Shown: positions 1-8,317 of the stretch, piece by piece
Position numbering within the stretch: the first letter of the stretch is position 1
Layout of the letters: each line of letters opens with the position of its first letter
Origin: Pseudomonadota bacterium
GTDB lineage: Bacteria > Pseudomonadota > Gammaproteobacteria > Ga0077536
Direction: 5' to 3'
Assembly (NCBI GenBank): GCA_016719885.1
Contig: JADJYF010000006.1
Span: 248,001 to 312,000, forward strand
DNA: 64,000 nucleotides
The notes under the pieces: model-generated
The model's database searches: none
The model's input: the letters and a program-made list of their open reading frames with translations, nothing else
What the model was told of the DNA's origin: nothing
Made by a program: the position numbers and the translations under genes

Positions 1-383
1 GCGTTCAGGCCGTACATGCTGGCGCGCGACAGGCCGAAGCCGCGGCTGCCCATGGGCGCAAACTTGGCGTAGCTCACGATCAGGCGCGCATAGGCGGCGG
101 AATTGACCTGCGGCACGATGATGCCGGCCGCGCCGGCGTCGAGCGCGCGCTTGATCGATATCTCGTCACCGCGCGACAGGCGCACCACGCACGGCGTGTT
201 GCCGGCGGTCTGCACCATGCGCTGCACCGCCGGCGGCGCCAGCGGCGCATGTTCGGTCTCGATGAACAACCAGTCGTAACCGATGTGGCACAGCGCCTCG
301 ACCACCTCCGGCGCTTCGAGGGTGACGATGGTGCCGAGCAACACCTCGCCGGCGCGCAGTCGTTGACGGAAATTGAAATTCAT
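1..383 (-). CDS. HpcH/HpaI-family aldolase, N-terminal part (runs off the left edge)
   Basis: The 127 visible residues start MNFNFRQRLRAGEVLLGTIV and include an (F/I)ETEHAP-type stretch, VVRLSRGDE, ALDAGAAGIIVP and a GSRGFGLSRAS segment. This is the pattern of class II HpcH/HpaI aldolases (4-hydroxy-2-oxoheptanedioate or 2-keto-3-deoxy-sugar-acid aldolases), metal-dependent enzymes that cleave 2-keto acids to pyruvate and an aldehyde. The Glu in the IETEH region and the Arg in VVR are typical active-site positions of the family. The ATG at 383 is the only good start. The gene lies 58 bp downstream of the SoxYZ-like gene on the same strand. The substrate cannot be told from the fragment, and the C-terminus is outside the window. 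It is distinct from the malyl-CoA lyase at 53 kb, a distant relative. Confidence 0.85.
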   Translation of the reverse strand, partial: MNFNFRQRLRAGEVLLGTIVTLEAPEVVEALCHIGYDWLFIETEHAPLAPPAVQRMVQTAGNTPCVVRLSRGDEISIKRALDAGAAGIIVPQVNSAAYARLIVSYAKFAPMGSRGFGLSRASMYGLN

Positions 384-441
384 TGCGCTTGCGCTCCGGG
401 TGGCGGCCAGGCGGTCGACGTTCAGGGTGCGGCGACTCGGC

Positions 442-1254
442 TCAGCCCTTGATCTTGAACGTCTCCTGCCAGTGCATGCCCTTCGAATCCTCGACCTCGG
501 CGCGGATCTCGCTCACGCCCTCGGGACGGAAGAAGAAGCGGAAGCTCGGATCCTCGCTCACCGAAAAGCCGGTCTCGGCGGTCATCAAGAGCTTGTCGCC
601 CTCGTAGAGCTTGATGGTCTTGACGTAGTGCTCGGGGCGAATGAGCTGGGTCTTCTGATCCTTCTGCATGCCGGTGACATTGGGATGACTCAGGAGAAAC
701 TGGCCGATCATGAGATCGCCATGGGCGTCGTCGCTGACGGCGCGGAATTTCATTTCGCCGATGTGCGCCATGGCCTTTTCGAAGTCGCTGGCGGCCGGCG
801 CCGAACAGCCGCCCTGGGCCTTGACGAAGTTTGTGACCAGGTGATGCTCGCCGGTGTTGAGCACCGCCACCGCGCGGATGTTGGTGTACTGGTCGACGCG
901 CACGCGCAGCGCGAGATCGGCGCGCCCCGAGGCCGGCGTCAGGTGGAAGATGCCGGCCAGCGGCTGCGGATTGTTTTCGACGAAGACGTAGATGTCCTTG
1001 ATGTAGCGCGCCTCGGTCTGGGCAATGCCGGCGCTGATCGAAACCGGCGTGAAGGCCGCGTCCTCGGAGCGATAGGGCGTCTTCATGTCGATGATGGCGC
1101 GCCCTTCGGTGAGCGGCGTGTCACCGAAATAATGGGGCTTGAGCAGCGTCGCCCAGACGTCGACGGCGGACTGCGCGTCACCTTCCGCGGCAATACCGCC
1201 GACCGGTGCGCATAGCGCGACGAACAGCAGCAACAATGGAATGAATCGAACCAT
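442..1254 (-). CDS. Quinoprotein dehydrogenase-associated SoxYZ-like carrier protein
   Basis: The 270-residue secreted protein has a signal peptide (residues 1-23, hydrophobic core then GIAAEG). An N-terminal SoxY-like domain (about 35-155) carries KAQGGCSAP with Cys150. A C-terminal SoxZ-like domain (about 165-270) ends in a strand containing ETFKIKG. In SoxY the carrier cysteine sits in a C-terminal GGCG tail; here a GGC motif lies between the two domains, as in the fused SoxYZ-like family found near PQQ-dependent alcohol dehydrogenases. The family probably works in the periplasm, but the cargo is not established. A GGAG ribosome site lies 8 bp before the ATG. No dehydrogenase is visible, so the link to methanol or alcohol oxidation is inferred from the family and from the serine-cycle genes later in the window. 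Confidence 0.85.
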   Translation of the reverse strand: MVRFIPLLLLFVALCAPVGGIAAEGDAQSAVDVWATLLKPHYFGDTPLTEGRAIIDMKTPYRSEDAAFTPVSISAGIAQTEARYIKDIYVFVENNPQPLAGIFHLTPASGRADLALRVRVDQYTNIRAVAVLNTGEHHLVTNFVKAQGGCSAPAASDFEKAMAHIGEMKFRAVSDDAHGDLMIGQFLLSHPNVTGMQKDQKTQLIRPEHYVKTIKLYEGDKLLMTAETGFSVSEDPSFRFFFRPEGVSEIRAEVEDSKGMHWQETFKIKG

Positions 1255-1337
1255 GGCAACTTCTCCGACCGCCTCGGCATGGCAAGCACACCGCTGGTGA
1301 AATCATAGCGCAGGACGGTGGCGGCCTGCCTTGGCGC

Positions 1338-2291
1338 TCATTCGAAATGTCGATAGCCGCGTGCTGTCGGCGTGAGGTCTCGTCCTTGCGCGTCCACGCA
1401 ATGCACGCCACTGCCCGCCGTGACGTGGCCTATCTCGGTCAGCGGCACGGCGAGCTGCCGGGCCAAGCCATGCGCGGCGGGCAGCGCGGCCGGCGGGATG
1501 CACAGCGCCAGCTCGTAATCATCGCCCCCTGACAGCGCGAACTCGCGCGCGCGCTCGGCGCCGACCGCCGCCAGCAGGGCGGGCGACACTGGCAGGCATG
1601 ACACATCGACCGCCGCGCCACGGCCGCTGTGGCGCATGACGTGGCCGAGGTCGGCGAGCAAGCCATCGGAGACATCGATGGCGGCATGCGCCAGGGCGCG
1701 CAGGCCCTGGCCCAGCGCCAGACGCGGCGTCGGCCACAGGAAGCGCGCGAGCAAGGGATGCTCGGCGCGCGCCGCCGGATCGGCCAGCGCCAGGTCGAGC
1801 CCCGCGCGCGCATCGCCCAAGGTGCCGGATACCGCGATGACGTCACCGGTTTGCGCGCCACGGCGGCTGAGCGCGGGACCAGCGACGCTGCCCAGCACCT
1901 GCAGGCTCAGGGTCAAGGGACCGCGCGTGGTGTCGCCGCCGACCAGGCTGACACCGGCCGCGCCCAGGGCGCCGGCCAGGCCGCGCGCAAAGGCCGCCAG
2001 CCACGCTTCGTCGAGTTCGGGCAAGGTCAGCGCGAGGGTGGCGTAGCGCGGCCGTGCGCCCATCGCCGCCATGTCGCTCAGGTTGACGGCCGCGAGCCGG
2101 TGCGCCACCGCGTCGGCGCGCAGGCCGCGCGGAAAATGCACGCCGTCGACCAGGGTATCGACCGCCACGACCACGTGCTCGCCCGGCGGCCACGCCAGCA
2201 CCGCGGCATCGTCGCCGATGCCGATGATGACGTCAGGAGAGGGGATGTCGAGCGGGGCGAAGTAGCGCGCGATGAGATCGAACTCATCCAT
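1338..2291 (-). CDS. thiL: Thiamine-monophosphate kinase
   Basis: ThiL phosphorylates thiamine monophosphate to the cofactor thiamine diphosphate using ATP. The 317-residue length is normal. The PurM-like fold is marked by GIGDDAAVL (24-32, metal/ATP binding) and VDTLVDGVHF (44-53), followed by a GGDTTRG segment, an IDVSDGL motif and SGGDDYEL. It is the last gene of the riboflavin/nusB operon, starting 20 bp after nusB. In many gammaproteobacteria pgpA follows thiL; here the next gene is the unrelated SoxYZ-like carrier, so that part of the usual order is lost. Confidence 0.96.
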   Translation of the reverse strand: MDEFDLIARYFAPLDIPSPDVIIGIGDDAAVLAWPPGEHVVVAVDTLVDGVHFPRGLRADAVAHRLAAVNLSDMAAMGARPRYATLALTLPELDEAWLAAFARGLAGALGAAGVSLVGGDTTRGPLTLSLQVLGSVAGPALSRRGAQTGDVIAVSGTLGDARAGLDLALADPAARAEHPLLARFLWPTPRLALGQGLRALAHAAIDVSDGLLADLGHVMRHSGRGAAVDVSCLPVSPALLAAVGAERAREFALSGGDDYELALCIPPAALPAAHGLARQLAVPLTEIGHVTAGSGVHCVDAQGRDLTPTARGYRHFE

Positions 2292-2311
2292 GGCGGCGCG
2301 CCTTCAGCGCT

Positions 2312-2767
2312 TCACGGCTGCTGCGATGCGCCGACTTCCACACCGCGCGCGGTGTGCGCAAGGCGATCGAGCACGCCGTTGACGTAACGATGACCTTCGA
2401 CGGTGCCGAACATCTTGCACAGTTCGACGCCTTCGTTGATCACGACGCGATAGGGGATCTCGAGGCAGTAGCGCATTTCGTAGGCGCCGATCAGCAACAC
2501 GCTGCGCTCGACCGGGTCGAGCTGCGGCCATTCGCGATCGAGAAACGGCGAGAGGTCGGCTTTCAGGGTATCGAAATGACGCGGCACTTCACTCACGAGG
2601 TCGGTGAAGTAATCCATGTCGACGCTGACCAGTTCGCGATCGGAGACGAACTCCTTGACGATGTCGCGCGGTTCCTGGCCGGCCATCTGCCACTGGTAGA
2701 GGGCCTGCACGGCGCAGCGCCGCGCACGCACTCGTCCATGGTTGGGGCCGCCGCTGGCTTTGCTCAC
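2312..2767 (-). CDS. nusB: Transcription antitermination factor NusB
   Basis: NusB pairs with NusE (S10) on boxA RNA to support antitermination of rRNA operons. The open frame extends further upstream, but the true start is the GTG at 2767, which overlaps the ribH stop in a GTGA arrangement and gives 151 residues. Family features follow: an R(R/K)xAVQALYQW segment near residue 15, DPVERSVLLIGAYEM, and the C-terminal IPYRVVINEGVELCKMFG helix with a YVNGVLDRLA ending. Translation is probably coupled to ribH. Confidence 0.95.
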   Translation of the reverse strand: MSKASGGPNHGRVRARRCAVQALYQWQMAGQEPRDIVKEFVSDRELVSVDMDYFTDLVSEVPRHFDTLKADLSPFLDREWPQLDPVERSVLLIGAYEMRYCLEIPYRVVINEGVELCKMFGTVEGHRYVNGVLDRLAHTARGVEVGASQQP

Positions 2768-3237
2768 AGCTGGCGCATCAACGAGATCATTTCGATGGCG
2801 GTGACGGCAGACTCCGCGCCCTTGTTGCCGGCCTTGGTGCCGGCGCGCTCGATGGCCTGCTCGATGTTGTCGACCGTCAGCACGCCGAAGATCACCGGCA
2901 CGCCGGTGTCGGTGGCGACCGCGCCCAGGCCGCGCGAACAGGCGCCGGCGACATGATCGAAATGCGCGGTCGCGCCGCGAATCACCGCGCCGAGCGCGAT
3001 CACCGCATCGTACTTGCCGGACTTGGCGAGCTTGGCCGCCACCACCGGGATCTCGAACGCGCCGGGGGTACGCGTGACGGTGACGTCGGCCGGCGCCACG
3101 CCGTGACGACGCAGCGTGTCGAGGCACCCCGCTTCCAGCGCTTCGACGATGAAGCCGTTGAAACGCGCGCTGATGATCGCCACGCGCATCTTGCCTTCCG
3201 CCACCAGGCGGCCTTCGATGATGGTCACGTCCTGCAT
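2764..3237 (-). CDS. ribH: 6,7-dimethyl-8-ribityllumazine synthase
   Basis: This enzyme condenses 5-amino-6-ribitylaminouracil with dihydroxybutanone phosphate, the penultimate step of riboflavin synthesis. The 157 residues include SARFNGFI near 23-30, TPGAFEIP (57-64), ALGAVIRGATAHFDHV with the catalytic His95, and GVLTVDN. The start ATG at 3237 gives the expected N-terminus. It lies 43 bp downstream of the ribB gene and overlaps nusB by 4 bp. It is called ribE in older E. coli naming. Confidence 0.96.
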   Translation of the reverse strand: MQDVTIIEGRLVAEGKMRVAIISARFNGFIVEALEAGCLDTLRRHGVAPADVTVTRTPGAFEIPVVAAKLAKSGKYDAVIALGAVIRGATAHFDHVAGACSRGLGAVATDTGVPVIFGVLTVDNIEQAIERAGTKAGNKGAESAVTAIEMISLMRQL

Positions 3238-3280
3238 CGTTCTTTACCTTTTTCCTGAGAGTGTCGCCGCGCGGGCCGGC

Positions 3281-4387
3281 TTATTTGACGTATTCGACGA
3301 CTTCGAGGCCGAAGCCGGAAATCGCATGGTATTTGCGCCGATTGCTCATGACGCGCATCTTGCGCACGCCGGCGTCCGCCAGGATCTGCGCGCCGAGGCC
3401 GATCTGGCGCCAGTCCATGGCCGGGTTCTCGCGACGCGGCACCGCGCCGTCCTCGCCCTCGTTGTAGAGCCGGACCTGGTGCACCAGTTCGCGATTGGTG
3501 ACCTGGTTGTTGAGCACCACGATCACGCCCTCGCCCGCCGACGCCACGCGCTGCATGGCATCGCGCAGCGGCCAGCCGGCGTCCTTGCGCAGGCTCGCCG
3601 TCAGGTCCTCGAAAGGATTGTAGATGTGCACGCGCACCAGCGTCGGCCGTTCCGGATCGATATCGCCCTTGACCATCGCCATGTGCAGATCGCCATGGAT
3701 GGCGTCCTCGTAGGCGAGCAGGCGGAAATCGCCGAACTCGGTCGGGATCACCGAATCGGCCACGCGCTCGACGGTCTTTTCGTTGGCGATGCGGAAATGG
3801 ATGAGGTCGGCGATGGTGCCAATCTTGAGATTGTGTTCCTCGGCGATGCGTTCGAGATCGGGGCGCCGCGCCATGGTGCCGTCGTCGTTGAGGATCTCGA
3901 CGATCACGGCGGCCGGCTCGAGCCCCGCCAGGCGCGAGAAGTCGCAGCCCGCCTCGGTGTGACCGGCGCGCGTCAGCACGCCGCCCGACTGCGCCATCAG
4001 CGGAAAGATGTGGCCGGGCTGGGTGAGATCCGAAGGCTGCGCATCCTTCTTCACCGCCGCCTGCACGGTGCGCGCGCGGTCGGCGGCCGAGATACCGGTG
4101 GTGACGCCTTCGGCCGCTTCGATGGACAAGGTGAAGTTGGTGCGATGGGTGTAACGGGTGTCCTGCACCATCAACGGCAGGTTCAGGCGCCGGCAGCGGT
4201 CTTCGGTCAGGGTCAGGCAGATGAGGCCACGACCGAACTTGGTCATGAAGTTGATCGTCTCCGGCGTGCAATGCTCGGCGGCAATGATGAAGTCGCCTTC
4301 GTTTTCGCGATCTTCATCGTCCATGATGATGATCATGCGGCCAGCCCGAAGTTCGTCGATCAATTCCTGTGTGCTGCTGAGTGCCAT
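3281..4387 (-). CDS. ribB: 3,4-dihydroxy-2-butanone 4-phosphate synthase with a degenerate GTP cyclohydrolase II-like domain (RibBX type)
   Basis: The N-terminal domain (1-205) is an intact RibB that makes dihydroxybutanone phosphate from ribulose 5-phosphate. It shows DDEDRENEGDF (23-33), the HRTNFTLSIEA stretch and the RAGHTEA motif (140-146). The C-terminal domain (206-368) has the RibA fold, but the three zinc cysteines are replaced: positions equivalent to C-x(10)-CDC read Asn257, Lys268 and Ala270. The HRQEGRG catalytic segment has become NNQVTNRE. GTP cyclohydrolase II activity is therefore unlikely, and a separate ribA should exist elsewhere in the genome. Automatic pipelines will call it bifunctional RibBA. 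It starts 100 bp after the riboflavin synthase gene, behind a possible internal promoter. Confidence 0.93.
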   Translation of the reverse strand: MALSSTQELIDELRAGRMIIIMDDEDRENEGDFIIAAEHCTPETINFMTKFGRGLICLTLTEDRCRRLNLPLMVQDTRYTHRTNFTLSIEAAEGVTTGISAADRARTVQAAVKKDAQPSDLTQPGHIFPLMAQSGGVLTRAGHTEAGCDFSRLAGLEPAAVIVEILNDDGTMARRPDLERIAEEHNLKIGTIADLIHFRIANEKTVERVADSVIPTEFGDFRLLAYEDAIHGDLHMAMVKGDIDPERPTLVRVHIYNPFEDLTASLRKDAGWPLRDAMQRVASAGEGVIVVLNNQVTNRELVHQVRLYNEGEDGAVPRRENPAMDWRQIGLGAQILADAGVRKMRVMSNRRKYHAISGFGLEVVEYVK

Positions 4388-4426
4388 GGTGGGTCGCCGG
4401 AGTCGCTGCTCGTGAATGGGCTGCCG

Positions 4427-4432
4427 ATTATA
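4427..4432 (-). promoter_or_regulatory. Possible -10 element upstream of ribB
   Basis: A perfect TATAAT lies on the minus strand 40 bp before the ribB ATG, in the longest gap of the rib operon and just after a GGCCCG/CGGGCC hairpin. No convincing -35 hexamer sits 17 bp upstream, so this may be a weak internal promoter or chance. Confidence 0.35.
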
Positions 4433-4487
4433 AACATTTCGGCCCGCGCGGGGCGGGCCGTGGGCGCGAGGCGAAAGGCCTACCGGA

Positions 4488-5153
4488 TCAGGTGGTGGGG
4501 CCGCCGCCGAAGCCGGCCTCGGCCAGGCTCGCGAGCGTGATGCCGCCGCCGGCCGGGGCTTGGGTCTTGCTGAGCATGCGCTCGATGTAGCGAGCTATGA
4601 GATCGACTTCTATGTTGACCGCGGCGCCGGCGCTCAAGGCGCCAAGGGTGGTGCGTTCCAGGGTGTGGGGAATGGTCAGCACCTCGAAGGTGTCGCCGTC
4701 CACGCCGTTGACGGTGAGGCTCACGCCATCGATGGCCACCGAGCCTTTGAAGGCCAGGTAGTGGGCAAGCTCGCCCGGCACCCGCACCACCCAGCGGATG
4801 TAGTCGTTCAAGGTCTCGCGCCGGACCACCGTGCCGATGCCGTCGATATGGCCGCTGACCAGGTGGCCGCCGAGGCGGTCGGTGAGGCGCAGGGCTTTTT
4901 CCAGGTTGACCGCATCGCCCACCTGGCGCGCGCCGAGCGTGGTGCGGGCCAGGGTCTCGGTGGAGACGTCGACGGCGAAATGTCGCGCGCCGAACTCGAC
5001 CACCGTCAGGCACGGGCCGGACACCGCGATCGAATCGCCGAGCGCCACATCGCTCAAATCGAGACCGGCCGAATCGATGGCCATGCGCATGGCGTCGCCG
5101 CGACGGGCCAATTGGGTGATGCGACCTACGGTGGCGACGATACCTGTGAACAT
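4488..5153 (-). CDS. ribE: Riboflavin synthase, alpha subunit
   Basis: It dismutates two lumazine molecules to riboflavin and the pyrimidine substrate of RibH. The frame is open further upstream, but the conserved N-terminus MFTGIVATVG fixes the start at 5153, giving 221 residues. Two lumazine-binding barrels are seen (about 1-95 and 96-195), each with a typical NLEKAL or NIEVDL strand and an SVSGPCLTV or SIDGVSLTV-like segment. It starts 10 bp after ribD. It is also called ribC in E. coli. Confidence 0.95.
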   Translation of the reverse strand: MFTGIVATVGRITQLARRGDAMRMAIDSAGLDLSDVALGDSIAVSGPCLTVVEFGARHFAVDVSTETLARTTLGARQVGDAVNLEKALRLTDRLGGHLVSGHIDGIGTVVRRETLNDYIRWVVRVPGELAHYLAFKGSVAIDGVSLTVNGVDGDTFEVLTIPHTLERTTLGALSAGAAVNIEVDLIARYIERMLSKTQAPAGGGITLASLAEAGFGGGPTT

Positions 5154-5163
5154 GATTCTTCCA

Positions 5164-6261
5164 TCAAGGGCATGTGAGAACGACGCGCAGATCATCTCCG
5201 ATCCGCTCGCAGGCGACCATAGGCAGGGTCAGCGCATCGGCCAGCAGCGCCGGTGACGGTACTTCCAGCGCGGCGCGCGCCGTCAAGCCCAGGATCTTGG
5301 GCGCGATGTACAGCGTGAGCTCGTCGAAACAGCGCGCACTGATGAAGGCGCCCGCCAGCCGCGGCCCCGATTCCACCAGCAGTTCGTTGATCTCGAGTGC
5401 GCCGAGGCGCGCCACCAGGGCATCAAGATCGATGCGCCCGTCGATGAGCGGCAAGGCCTCGACGCGCGCGCCGGCCGCGCGCAGCGGCGCGGCCTCGGGC
5501 AAGGCCTGTTCACCGCAGAAGAGCCAGGTTTCGCCGTCCAGGCCGAGCAGACGCGCGTCGGGCGGCGTGCGCAGGTAACGGTCGAGCACGATGCGATGCG
5601 GCTGGCGGCCGTGCATCTCGAAGCGTGGGTCACGCACGTTGAGCGAAGGATCGTCCGCCAGCAGTGTGCCAATCCCGGTCACTATCGCGCAGGACTCCGC
5701 GCGCAGGCGCTGCACGTCGGCGCGCGAGGCCTCGCTCGTGATCCATTGACTGCTGCCGTCGGCGAGCGCCGCCGCACCGTCGATGCTCATGCCGAGCTTG
5801 ATGCGCACGCGCGGTCGGCCGCTGCGCATGCGCTGGAAGAAGCCACGGTTGAGTTCGGCCGCGGCGCGCGCGCCGACGCCGCCCAGCACCTCGATGCCGG
5901 CCGCGCGCAGGCGCGCCGCGCCGGCGCCCGCCACGCGCGGATTCGGATCGTCCATCGCGTACACCACGCGCGCCACGCCGGCCGCGATCAGGGCTTCGCT
6001 GCAGGCCGGCGTGCGGCCGTGGTGATTGCAGGGTTCGAGGCTCACGTAGGCGGTCGCGCCGCGCGCGGAGTCGCCGGCCCGGGCCAGTGCATCGGCTTCG
6101 GCATGCGGCCCGCCGGCGCGACGGTGATGGCCTTCCGCCAGCACCACGCCGTTTTTCACCAGCACGCAGCCGACGCAAGGATTGGGCGAGGTGGAATACT
6201 GGCCGAGCGCGGCGAGCGCCACGGCGCGCGCCATGAAATGTTCGTCGTCGTGAGCGGTCAT
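5164..6261 (-). CDS. ribD: Bifunctional riboflavin biosynthesis protein RibD (deaminase/reductase)
   Basis: RibD carries out the deamination and NADPH reduction steps between the GTP-derived pyrimidine and the RibH substrate. The 365 residues comprise an N-terminal cytidine-deaminase-like zinc domain (1-145; HAEADAL and PCNHHGRTPACSEAL supply the His and Cys zinc ligands) and a C-terminal reductase (150-365; RIKLGMSIDG, SSQWITSE, and an ESGPRLAGAF-type C-terminal motif). Length and motifs are complete. It lies 27 bp downstream of nrdR and just before ribE. Confidence 0.96.
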   Translation of the reverse strand: MTAHDDEHFMARAVALAALGQYSTSPNPCVGCVLVKNGVVLAEGHHRRAGGPHAEADALARAGDSARGATAYVSLEPCNHHGRTPACSEALIAAGVARVVYAMDDPNPRVAGAGAARLRAAGIEVLGGVGARAAAELNRGFFQRMRSGRPRVRIKLGMSIDGAAALADGSSQWITSEASRADVQRLRAESCAIVTGIGTLLADDPSLNVRDPRFEMHGRQPHRIVLDRYLRTPPDARLLGLDGETWLFCGEQALPEAAPLRAAGARVEALPLIDGRIDLDALVARLGALEINELLVESGPRLAGAFISARCFDELTLYIAPKILGLTARAALEVPSPALLADALTLPMVACERIGDDLRVVLTCP

Positions 6262-6288
6262 GCGCGTAGCGACAGCGAGCGCCGGCGC

Positions 6289-6807
6289 TCAGCCGGGCTT
6301 CTTGGCGTTCTCGGCCTGCAACAGATCGAGCTGCTGTTCACGCAGATCGGGCGGCAGTTCGTTTTCCAGCCGTTCGATTTCCTCGAGGAAGGCCTTGACG
6401 TCCTCGAAGCTGCGATACACCGAGGCGAAGCGCACGTAGGCCACCTGGTCGAGACTGCGCAGCGCGTCCATCACCAGTTCGCCGATGCGTACCGAATCGA
6501 TTTCACGCTCGCCGCTTTCGCGGATCTGGCGCTTGACGTCGTTGATGGCACTTTCCACGCGCTCCATCGCGACCGGGCGTTTCTCCAGCGCCTTCAGAAA
6601 GCCGCTGCGCAGCTTGTCTTCGTTGAAAGTCTCGCGCCGACCGTCGCTCTTGATGATGCGCGGCAGGCTGAGCTCGGCGGTTTCATAAGTGGTGAAGCGC
6701 GCCTTGCAGCTAACGCATTCACGGCGACGGCGGATTTGATCGCCCTCGCCGAGCAGGCGCGAATCAATCACGCGCGTGTCGACGTGGGTACAGAACGGAC
6801 AATGCAT
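6289..6807 (-). CDS. nrdR: Transcriptional repressor NrdR
   Basis: NrdR is a zinc-ribbon/ATP-cone repressor of ribonucleotide reductase genes. Zinc ligands are Cys3, Cys6, Cys31 and Cys34 (MHCPFC and CVSCKARF). The ATP cone occupies about 48-138, with an IIKSDGRRETFNEDKL segment. The 172 residues slightly exceed the usual 150, because of an acidic/Gln-rich C-terminal extension. Its place between glyA and ribD is the standard gammaproteobacterial order. Confidence 0.96.
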   Translation of the reverse strand: MHCPFCTHVDTRVIDSRLLGEGDQIRRRRECVSCKARFTTYETAELSLPRIIKSDGRRETFNEDKLRSGFLKALEKRPVAMERVESAINDVKRQIRESGEREIDSVRIGELVMDALRSLDQVAYVRFASVYRSFEDVKAFLEEIERLENELPPDLREQQLDLLQAENAKKPG

Positions 6808-6853
6808 GGCGTTCGCTCTCCCTGTGCCTGCTGGCTGGCCGCGCGCGTGGCGC

Positions 6854-8110
6854 TCAGGCCGCGTACACCGGATGGCGCCCGCATAGTTCGGTGACCTGGC
6901 CGCGCACGCGCGCGATCACTGTCGCATCGTCGATGTGATCGAGCACATCGCACATCCATCCCGCCAGCTGCCGCGCTTCGTCGGCCTGCATGCCGCGCGT
7001 GGTCATGGCCGGCGTGCCGACGCGGATGCCGCTGGTCACGAACGGCGACTGCGGGTCGTTGGGTACCGCGTTCTTGTTGACCGTGATGTGTGCGCTGCCG
7101 AGCGCCGCGTCGGCGGCCTTGCCGGTCAGGCCCTTGCTTACCAGGTCGACCAGGAACAGGTGGTTGTCGGTACCGCCCGACACCACGTTGAAGCCGCGCG
7201 ACAGGAAGGTCTCGGCCATGGTCCGGGCATTGACCAGGACCTGCGCCTGGTAGGCACGGAACTCGGGTTCCATGGCTTCCTTGAAGGCCACCGCCTTGGC
7301 CGCGATGACATGCATCAGCGGGCCGCCCTGGATGCCGGGGAACACCGCCGAGCTGACTTTCTTTTCCAGCGCCTCGTTGCCACGCCCGAGGATGAGGCCG
7401 CTGCGCGGGCCGCGCAGGGTCTTGTGCGTGGTGCTGGTGGTGAGATCGGCAATCTGCACCGGGCTCGGATAGAGGCCGGCCGCCACCAGGCCAGCGACGT
7501 GGGCCATGTCCGCCACCAGGTAGGCGCCGACCTCGTCGGCTATCTCGCGGAACTTGGCCCAGTCGAGGATGCGCGAATAGGCCGAGAAGCCGGTCATGAT
7601 CATGCGCGGCTTGTGCTCGCGGGCGAGACGCGCGACCTGGTCGTAATCGATGTAACCGGTGGCCGGGTCCAGGCCGTACTGGGTGGCGTGGTAGGTCTTG
7701 CCGGAAAAATTGACCGCCGCGCCGTGGGTCAGGTGGCCGCCGTGGGCCAGGCTCATGCCCAGCACGCCGTCGCCGGCCTCGAGCATCGCGAGGTAGACCG
7801 CGCCGTTGGCCTGCGAGCCGGAATGCGGCTGGACGTTGGCATAGCTCGCGCCGAACAGCGCCTTGGCGCGTTCGATGGCGAGGTTCTCGACCACGTCGAC
7901 GTGTTCGCAACCGCCGTAATAGCGCTTGCCCGGGTAGCCCTCGGCGTACTTGTTGGTGAGCACGGTGCCAGCCGCCGCCAGCACCCTGGGACTGGCATGG
8001 TTCTCCGAAGCGATGAGTTCGATATGGGTTTCCTGTCGGGTCTTTTCCGCCTCGAGGGCGCGCCACAGTTCATCGTCGAAACCGGCAATCGACATATCGC
8101 GGGAAAACAT
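6854..8110 (-). CDS. glyA: Serine hydroxymethyltransferase
   Basis: GlyA interconverts serine and glycine, with transfer of a one-carbon unit to or from tetrahydrofolate, using PLP. I take the ATG at 8110 (MFSRDMSIAGFDDEL), giving 418 residues; the longer frame adds a poorly conserved 36-residue leader. Motifs: HIELIASEN, NKYAEGYPGKRYYGG, HGGHLTHG, and the PLP-lysine site TTSTTHKTLRGPR. In an organism with a serine cycle this enzyme feeds formaldehyde-level carbon into serine, so it ties in with fhs, sga, hpr and mcl elsewhere in the window. It stands alone upstream of nrdR and diverges from cyaA. Confidence 0.96.
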   Translation of the reverse strand: MFSRDMSIAGFDDELWRALEAEKTRQETHIELIASENHASPRVLAAAGTVLTNKYAEGYPGKRYYGGCEHVDVVENLAIERAKALFGASYANVQPHSGSQANGAVYLAMLEAGDGVLGMSLAHGGHLTHGAAVNFSGKTYHATQYGLDPATGYIDYDQVARLAREHKPRMIMTGFSAYSRILDWAKFREIADEVGAYLVADMAHVAGLVAAGLYPSPVQIADLTTSTTHKTLRGPRSGLILGRGNEALEKKVSSAVFPGIQGGPLMHVIAAKAVAFKEAMEPEFRAYQAQVLVNARTMAETFLSRGFNVVSGGTDNHLFLVDLVSKGLTGKAADAALGSAHITVNKNAVPNDPQSPFVTSGIRVGTPAMTTRGMQADEARQLAGWMCDVLDHIDDATVIARVRGQVTELCGRHPVYAA

Positions 8111-8185
8111 GCTCGGGAGACCCTCTTGAGATGAAATGCTGCATGGCCATCGGGCAACTCTCACGGGCCCCGCGCCTGCTGCGCG

Positions 8186-8214
8186 ATTATCGACGAATAG
8201 CGCCGGCTGCACAA
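8186..8214 (-). promoter_or_regulatory. Putative glyA promoter
   Basis: On the minus strand a GATAAT -10 (8186-8191) sits 17 bp from a TTGTGC -35 (8209-8214), about 75 bp before the glyA start in the 207 bp AT-richer gap shared with the divergent cyaA. The -10 matches five of six consensus bases; the -35 is weak. Confidence 0.4.
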
Positions 8215-8317
8215 TCAAAAATCATTGAATTTACTGGATTTATAGCGACGCCGTGGGCGCTGGCAGACAAGCCGCCGGGGACTGAAGATCCGGCACCGGC
8301 GGCCGCTAAGGCATTCC

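Noticed and set aside
4388..4487. FMN riboswitch before ribB
   Set aside because: The conserved FMN element blocks are absent; only a GC hairpin and a -10-like box are seen.
8111..8317. Glycine riboswitch or other RNA element before glyA
   Set aside because: No aptamer consensus could be found in the 207 bp gap; only promoter-like AT-rich sequence is present.
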